NCBI GenBank assembly: GCA_936450465.1
Contig: OW388298.1
Location: 10,426,663-10,490,662 of the forward strand
Source: Gibbula magus
Lineage: Eukaryota > Mollusca > Gastropoda > Trochida > Trochidae
Reading direction: 5' to 3'
DNA: 64,000 nt
In this document: one piece after another, positions 59,203 to 64,000 of the stretch
How positions within the stretch are numbered: the stretch's first letter is position 1
How the letters are laid out: every line of letters begins with the position of its first letter
The notes under the pieces: model-generated
Database searches by the model: none
Told to the model about the DNA's origin: nothing
What the model saw: only the letters and a program-made list of their open reading frames with translations
Made by a program: the position numbers and the translations under genes

Positions 59203-61924
59203 ATGAATATTACATTTGCTTCGTTCGTGTGGTTGTTTCATGATTTGGTTCTAGACCAAAACGAATACTTCACTTTCAAACATACGTTCCTGCAATGTGC
59301 CAAGAACTGCGTCCATGAGCACAGATGCAGGGCTGTGTCTTGCTATGCAGATATGAGGACGTGTTTAGCACACGGAGCGGTTCTCATCAGAAAAGATGCC
59401 AGGCTCGGGAAACGTCCTGGATATAAGGGAAACAGGAGTGATCTGCTTTGTAAGTTTTGTTATGACAATCCTTTTTGTTACGCTTGCTTATGGAAGCCTA
59501 TGGGAAAAGAGTTTCAAAGTAATCTTGCATATACAAATACCAAAATGGGGCAGAATGCCTGAAGTGTCAACCCCAAAGACCAAAAGCCTTGTTGTTGAAG
59601 AGTCATTTTGTATTTTTCATAACATTTTATTTGGCTTTGATACTTTCCAAAATACCATATTTGCCAATTTGAGTTCAGATCATTTCACTCGACTTTTAAC
59701 TGTTAAGTGAACTAATGAAATTAATCATGATAGAAATATGGACGGATGATATTGTTTCAACTGTTGAACTAATATTTATTATCCCGTTAAACTGTTACCA
59801 GTGTCTCGTTCCAGTCACCGACCCAGCTGTTTATCGATGTTTCTTGTGGATGCAATTGAGTCTGTTGAGTAATAAAAACATATGTAAATTGTTTTTCACA
59901 AACCATAATTGAAATATATTTTCTTCTTAGATTCACCCAATACATGCTTAGACGTACAATTGGACCATCCTGAGGCGAAAGATGGCGAGTATGAGATTTT
60001 CCCATTAGCTCATCAATTCCATGGCAAAGCTGTTAAAGTATTTTGCCTGATGAGTGTCAACCCTCCAGAAGAATACGTCTCTCTGAATGATCAGAACTAT
60101 GGAGATTTTCCCAACAGAGAGTCCAATTCATATGGATGTAATGTTCAAGGAAAATATGTCAGCGGTGCAGATGTCAAGAAGAAAACTGGAAAGGTTCAAT
60201 ACAAGAAAATCAGAGTTGTACCAGATGTAAGTTAAAAAAACATTTATAAAATTAATTATGTCTTTTTACTTTGTGTGACACTGTTGACAATAATTTAAAA
60301 CGTTTCTGTTAGTTCAGATTGTAAATAGAATGATTTGGTTATGTTGGTAGTTGAAATATTGTGCTGAATGTTATCTCCTGCCATGAAGAAGAACAGGGTT
60401 ATATTTTTGGAGTGTATGTATCAAGGAAAATATGTCAGCGGTGCAGATGTCGAGAATAAAACTCGAAGAGTCTAATACAAGATTTCACCAGATTTAAGTT
60501 AAATAAGCAATGTTTCAAATCAACATTATGGAGCATGATGATGACCATGTCAGAACAATCTCCCAATTCTTTCTCCAAACATCTGAATCAAATTGCCCCA
60601 ACTTTCGTCATTAGCAAGTTTCAAATTGAATTGTAACATCCCTTTCAGACAATGACTATTGTACGAAATGACACTCGCTTCTGCGTAACAAAGAGAGAAA
60701 ATGCTTGTATGTATGGAAGATCAGAAGACTGCTTCAGTCCATCTTGCGGAGCCATAGGTACATTTTCTGGAAGTACAGACGGAACTGGGATGAAATTAAA
60801 CCAAAAGGTGTGTAACAAATTTAAAATAATCTTTATGGTCACTTTCGAAAGCTTTTGATAGTCATAAGCCAATGTTGGTATGTGGTCATAACTCAGCACT
60901 TAGAAGGTGAGATTATATCTGATTTATCACTGCGACAAGTGAAAATATAACATATCTATTATATAACTAGCAATGAAATATGTGATTATACGATGAAAAT
61001 ATAATCCATATTTGCACAAAAGCAGTAGAAAGGCATATTTTCACTGCAGTGAAAATATAACTCATATTTTCACTGCAGTGACTAACGTGTGGCCGGAATT
61101 ACTGTTCATGATTGTCTCCCTTTGAAATGAAATTATAAGTGATTACCTCCCTTGCTTTCCACGTCTTACGGTGAACGCCAATGTTGTGATGTTACAGTCA
61201 GTGACTGTTGACCTTGTGTGGTGTTAATAGCATATTCAACATTCCTTAACACTTTGAACTTGATTTATTCTTGATATGTAGCATAGTAGTTCTTGTTGAG
61301 GCGAGAGGTATGTGACAGACAATAACGAACGTCACTCGCTGTATGATGTGTATCACTTCGCGTTTGAAATAACGACACAACTTGCATTTTTCAATGTCTT
61401 AGGCATCTTCACTTGACTAGATGGTTCTGTAAATAAACATTCACAACATATTTATTTTTGTAAAACATTCTCCTGCTTTAAATATCGACTTATTTCAGTC
61501 GAATTATTTTCTTAATGCATTTACCGTTAACGCATAAATGATGAAACAGTTTTACTTTTATTAAGAAATGTTATTATAGAGAGAATACATAATTGATAAT
61601 GTTTAATATAAGTTTATTTAAGATAGTGTCATTTGTAAATTCGAAAAATGAATGAAGACTCTGTTAAATGACCTATATTTATTTGCATGTGAATGATGAA
61701 CATTATCACAGGACAAAAGTGGTTGAATCCATTTGCCGGATTCTTCAGGATTCTTCCCGATTCTACAAGAACTGCCAGTATTTGGGAGAATCCAGACGGA
61801 TCCGGCAAATGATTTCCAGCACTTTTTGTCCTATGTATGAACGTTAAATTAACTTTTTTCCAGCTAAAATGGGAGAAGTATGGGAGGAAATCTCATGATC
61901 CAAAAGTAACTTGGTACCATCATG
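59203..61924 (+). CDS. PAN/apple-like plus GON domain gene, copy 2 (3' end open)
   Basis: Exon 1 is 59203-59449 (247 bp, donor GTAAGT). Exon 2 is 59931-60226 (296 bp, acceptor TTCTTCTTAG, donor GTAAGT). Exon 3 is 60649-60807 (159 bp, acceptor CCCTTTCAG, donor GTGTGT). A likely exon 4 is 61864-61924 (acceptor TTTTTTCCAG, LKWEKYGRKSHDPKVTW, donor GTATGA). Phases fit throughout. Exon 1 gives MNITFASFVWLF, then QCAKNCVHEHRC and RTCLAHG, a PAN/apple-like Cys pattern after a short hydrophobic start. Exons 2-4 follow the GON domain: CLDVQLDHPEAKDGEYEIFP, KVFCLMSVNPPEEYVSL, VQYKKIRVVPD, TMTIVRNDTRFC, YGRSEDC, SGSTDGTGM. GON domains occur at the C-terminus of ADAMTS9/20 metalloproteases. Here no protease domain is present, so a small secreted adhesive or binding protein is more likely. 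The final exon (expected to carry the last cysteines) was not identified. Confidence 0.78.
60415..60502 (+). pseudogene. Decayed partial duplicate of GON exon 2 inside its intron
   Basis: Bases 60420-60500 repeat the last ~85 bases of exon 2 (AAGGAAAATATGTCAGCGGT, GCAGATGTCNAGAANAAAACT, CCAGAT plus a splice-like end). The copy has an in-frame stop (TCTAATAC) and a lost donor (TTTAAGTT instead of GTAAGTT), so it cannot act as an exon. Confidence 0.8.
60930..61085. repeat. Cluster of short inverted repeats (AAAATATAA/TTTTCACTGCAGTG)
   Basis: GCAGTGAAAATATAACTCAT and ATATTTTCACTGCAGTGA words recur and pair with each other at 61035-61085. Diverged copies lie at 60940-61010. Confidence 0.55.
61711..61834. 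mobile_element. Short (~120-bp) palindromic MITE
   Basis: The left arm GGACAAAAGTGGTTGAATCC plus ATTTGCCGGATTC is inverted on the right as GATCCGGCAAATGATTTCCA plus GCACTTTTTGTCC. It lies in intron 3 of the plus-strand GON gene, just before candidate exon 4. Confidence 0.65.
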
Positions 61925-61939
61925 GTATGAATGTATATG

Positions 61940-63300
61940 TTACATGGGGGAGGGATGGGGGAGGTTAAGTGTATGGCGTCACAGAGTCGTGGCGAATGTG
62001 ATTTTCTACAGGAGGATGTGGAAGTGAGTTTGGAAAAGGGTACGGTTTGGTGTTTCTCTGTCTATATCTGTTCAGTTTCAGTGGGTTTTGTAGGTTTTGA
62101 TGTTTCTCTGTCTATATCTTTTTCAGTTTCATTGGGCTTTGTAGGTTTCGGTGTTTTTTTTTGTCTATATCTGTTTCTGTTTCAGTGTGTTTCACAGATC
62201 TGGTGAATGTGACTTTGTACTTGAGAGAGTTTTACGTGATGTTAGGATGGGGTGTTACTCTATCAGTGTCAATGTGGGGCTGACATGTGGAGAGTTGTCA
62301 CTTGTGTGTCTATGCTTCTTAAAAATGGGGGAGAGAGGGAGGGGGCTGGAGGGGTATGTGATGATTATTCGAGTGCATCAAATCACTTAAGTAATGCCAA
62401 GCATATCTTAATCCAAAATAATGTAGAATACAAGCCATTCAATTTATCAAAAGCTCAGAGCTGATTAGAATGCAAAACCACATTACATGTTTTATTTGAC
62501 AGCAATGTCTGTTCTATTCTGATAACTGTTGTAAATAGAGGTTGTAGTGAATGGAGAATAAAGGTGTTTCTTTAAGCTGTTGCGCCTGTTGCTGTCAAAG
62601 TGTATTCTCCAAGGAAAATTAGAGCAAAATATAAGAAAAACAGGAATTGTTCAAGAAATACGATTAAATTGGTTATGCTCAAGAACTCAAAAGGAAATGG
62701 ATTAATGGTCACGTTACTTTCTAAATATCAAAAGGTTTCTTGAATCAAAATGTTTGGATTCGAAAACATACATCAACCAATGAAAAGAACTGTCTGAGCC
62801 AAACAACTCTGTAGTGACGTCATGATAAGATGGACAACGAAGATTGTGTTGCTGCGTGGTCAACTGTGAAAATAAAAGAAATGGTCCATCTCTGGTTTAT
62901 GTTGTAATCTGTTGAAATTAACCCAATATTGTCTAGAAATACTTTAACTATTTTTGTCAGATACACAGAAACAGAAAATACATTGGTATATCTTCCACTT
63001 TATATATGGCAGTTTGCCATTAGAGATGTTCATCATCATGTACATGTGTCACAAGAATCAATGATGAATGAAACATGAAAACGTTTGGTCATTTTTAAAA
63101 GCAAGGATAGTCGGGGGAATCAGATCAGACAGTATGATAGGAAAAGTTGATTAAGGTAAAGCTGTCTTAATTTCTCTGTCACTTTGTGAAAATCGAAGAA
63201 CAATCATGCATCATCCAGTTCTACATGATCAGCTGACATCCTCAAAACAAACCAGATCACATGGTGGAGATGAGGCGTATTGATCACCTTACTAGAGATC
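61940..63300. other. Stretch without a supported exon
   Basis: G-rich on the plus strand to about 62360, with a triplicated TCTGTCTATATCTNTTTC-type repeat (62055-62190). The rest is AT-rich. A TGACGTCA lies near 62816. The final GON exon may be here or beyond the window; I could not place it. Confidence 0.4.
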
Positions 63301-63309
63301 AAATCTGTT

Positions 63310-63885
63310 CTCGGAACCATGAATTATCTTATGATTCATTGTTTCAAACTCCTTGCTAAATTCCGTAATTTATGACAACATTTCATTCAGGACGGATATG
63401 ACAAATATTGAATTAGTTTAAGTTTATTTTCCCCATTACTATAAATAAGACAAATATATATCATTTATTCTCGTATAATTTTATCAAATGCTTTCGACTG
63501 ATTTCTTACAGTGTAATCTTTTGGGTTGATATTATTGAATAAACTATATTCAGTGTCCTGAATGTGCGAGTCTGTTATGTGATAGTGACAGGAAGAGGGA
63601 CAGATGAATTATCTGACAATTTATTATTTCGATTATTTAAATTACGTAATGCATGTGTCTTGAATGTGCGAGTCTGTTATGTGGTAATGACAGGAACAGG
63701 GGCAGATGAATTATCTGACAATTTATTATTTCGAACTCCTTGCTAAATTACGTAATGCATGTGTCTTGAATGTGCGAGTCTGTTATTTGGTAGTGACAGG
63801 AACAGGGGCAGATGAATTATCTGACAATTTATTATTTCGAACTCCTTGCTAAATTACGTAATGCATGTGTCTTGAATGCGTAATA
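63310..63885. repeat. ~102-106-bp tandem repeat (3 copies plus one decayed)
   Basis: GAATGTGCGAGTCTGTTAT starts at about 63560, 63662 and 63768. Each unit continues with GATGAATTATCTGACAATTT and ends AATTACGTAATGCATGTGTC. An older partial copy (GAATTATCTTATGATTCATT ... AACTCCTTGCTAAATT) lies at about 63323-63380. Confidence 0.88.
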
Positions 63886-64000
63886 AAGTGTAATATCATG
63901 ATACATCGGTTTCACTAACCCAACAGAAGTGAATACAAATCTACCCAGACAGTACAATTAAAATGAATATATTAACCTATTTGCAGCCAGTGACGCCAAG

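Overview
The window is eukaryotic. The three best genes are split by GT-AG introns, coding density is very low, and most of the sequence is repeats. The repeat types (a tRNA-headed SINE ending in a CTCAC-rich tail, a CR1/L2-like LINE remnant, long foldback elements) and a GON-domain gene with a PAN/apple-like N-terminus fit a marine mollusc, probably a gastropod. This placement is inference; no species-diagnostic gene is present.

Genes. (1) 257-4513 (+): the 3' part of a gene with three visible exons. It encodes a Mutator-like (MULE) DDE transposase domain fused to a C-terminal DEDDh 3'-5' exonuclease domain. A SINE and a tandem duplication lie in its second intron. (2) 11012-14037 (-) and 59203-61924 (+): two paralogous secreted-type genes with matching exon structure (247, 296/299 and 159 bp). 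Exon 1 is PAN/apple-like; exons 2 and 3 are GON-domain. They point away from each other, about 45 kb apart. A third, more degenerate PAN-like exon lies at 23035-23266 (-). (3) 43024-44052 (+): a two-exon, 195-residue candidate gene that I do not recognise; its splice phases match. (4) 46440-47006 and 49575-49679: a CpG-rich promoter-like stretch and an isolated possible exon.

Repeat layout. 5.2-8.4 kb and 14.5-16.8 kb: long hairpin elements with nearby clusters of TGACGTCA (CRE-like) motifs. 10.1-10.5 kb and 24.2-24.5 kb: two arrays of one 85-bp minisatellite. 12.1-12.55 kb: a 17-bp array. 17.1-20.15 kb: a 3.05-kb element with long inverted ends built of GCGGTAAA-type repeats. 21.1-22.0 kb: a CR1/L2-like reverse transcriptase remnant cut by a poly(A) retro-insertion with a 15-bp target duplication. 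24.5-32.05 kb: about 40 copies of a 190-bp satellite with local higher-order structure. 34.3-34.5 kb: twin poly(G) tracts. 40.1-42.3 kb: a 16-bp array that becomes a 25-bp array. 45.0-46.2 kb: an inverted-repeat element made of CCAGTACTGG units. 49.9-54.6 kb: a 32-bp array split by a 1.84-kb hAT-like element. 55.7-57.8 kb: another hAT-like element. 57.8-58.8 kb: a 33-bp array. 63.3-63.9 kb: a ~105-bp array.

No operon or pathway links the genes. The main themes are transposon-derived coding sequence, duplication of PAN/GON genes, and tandem or foldback DNA at every scale. Many long open frames here lie inside tandem arrays and are not genes.
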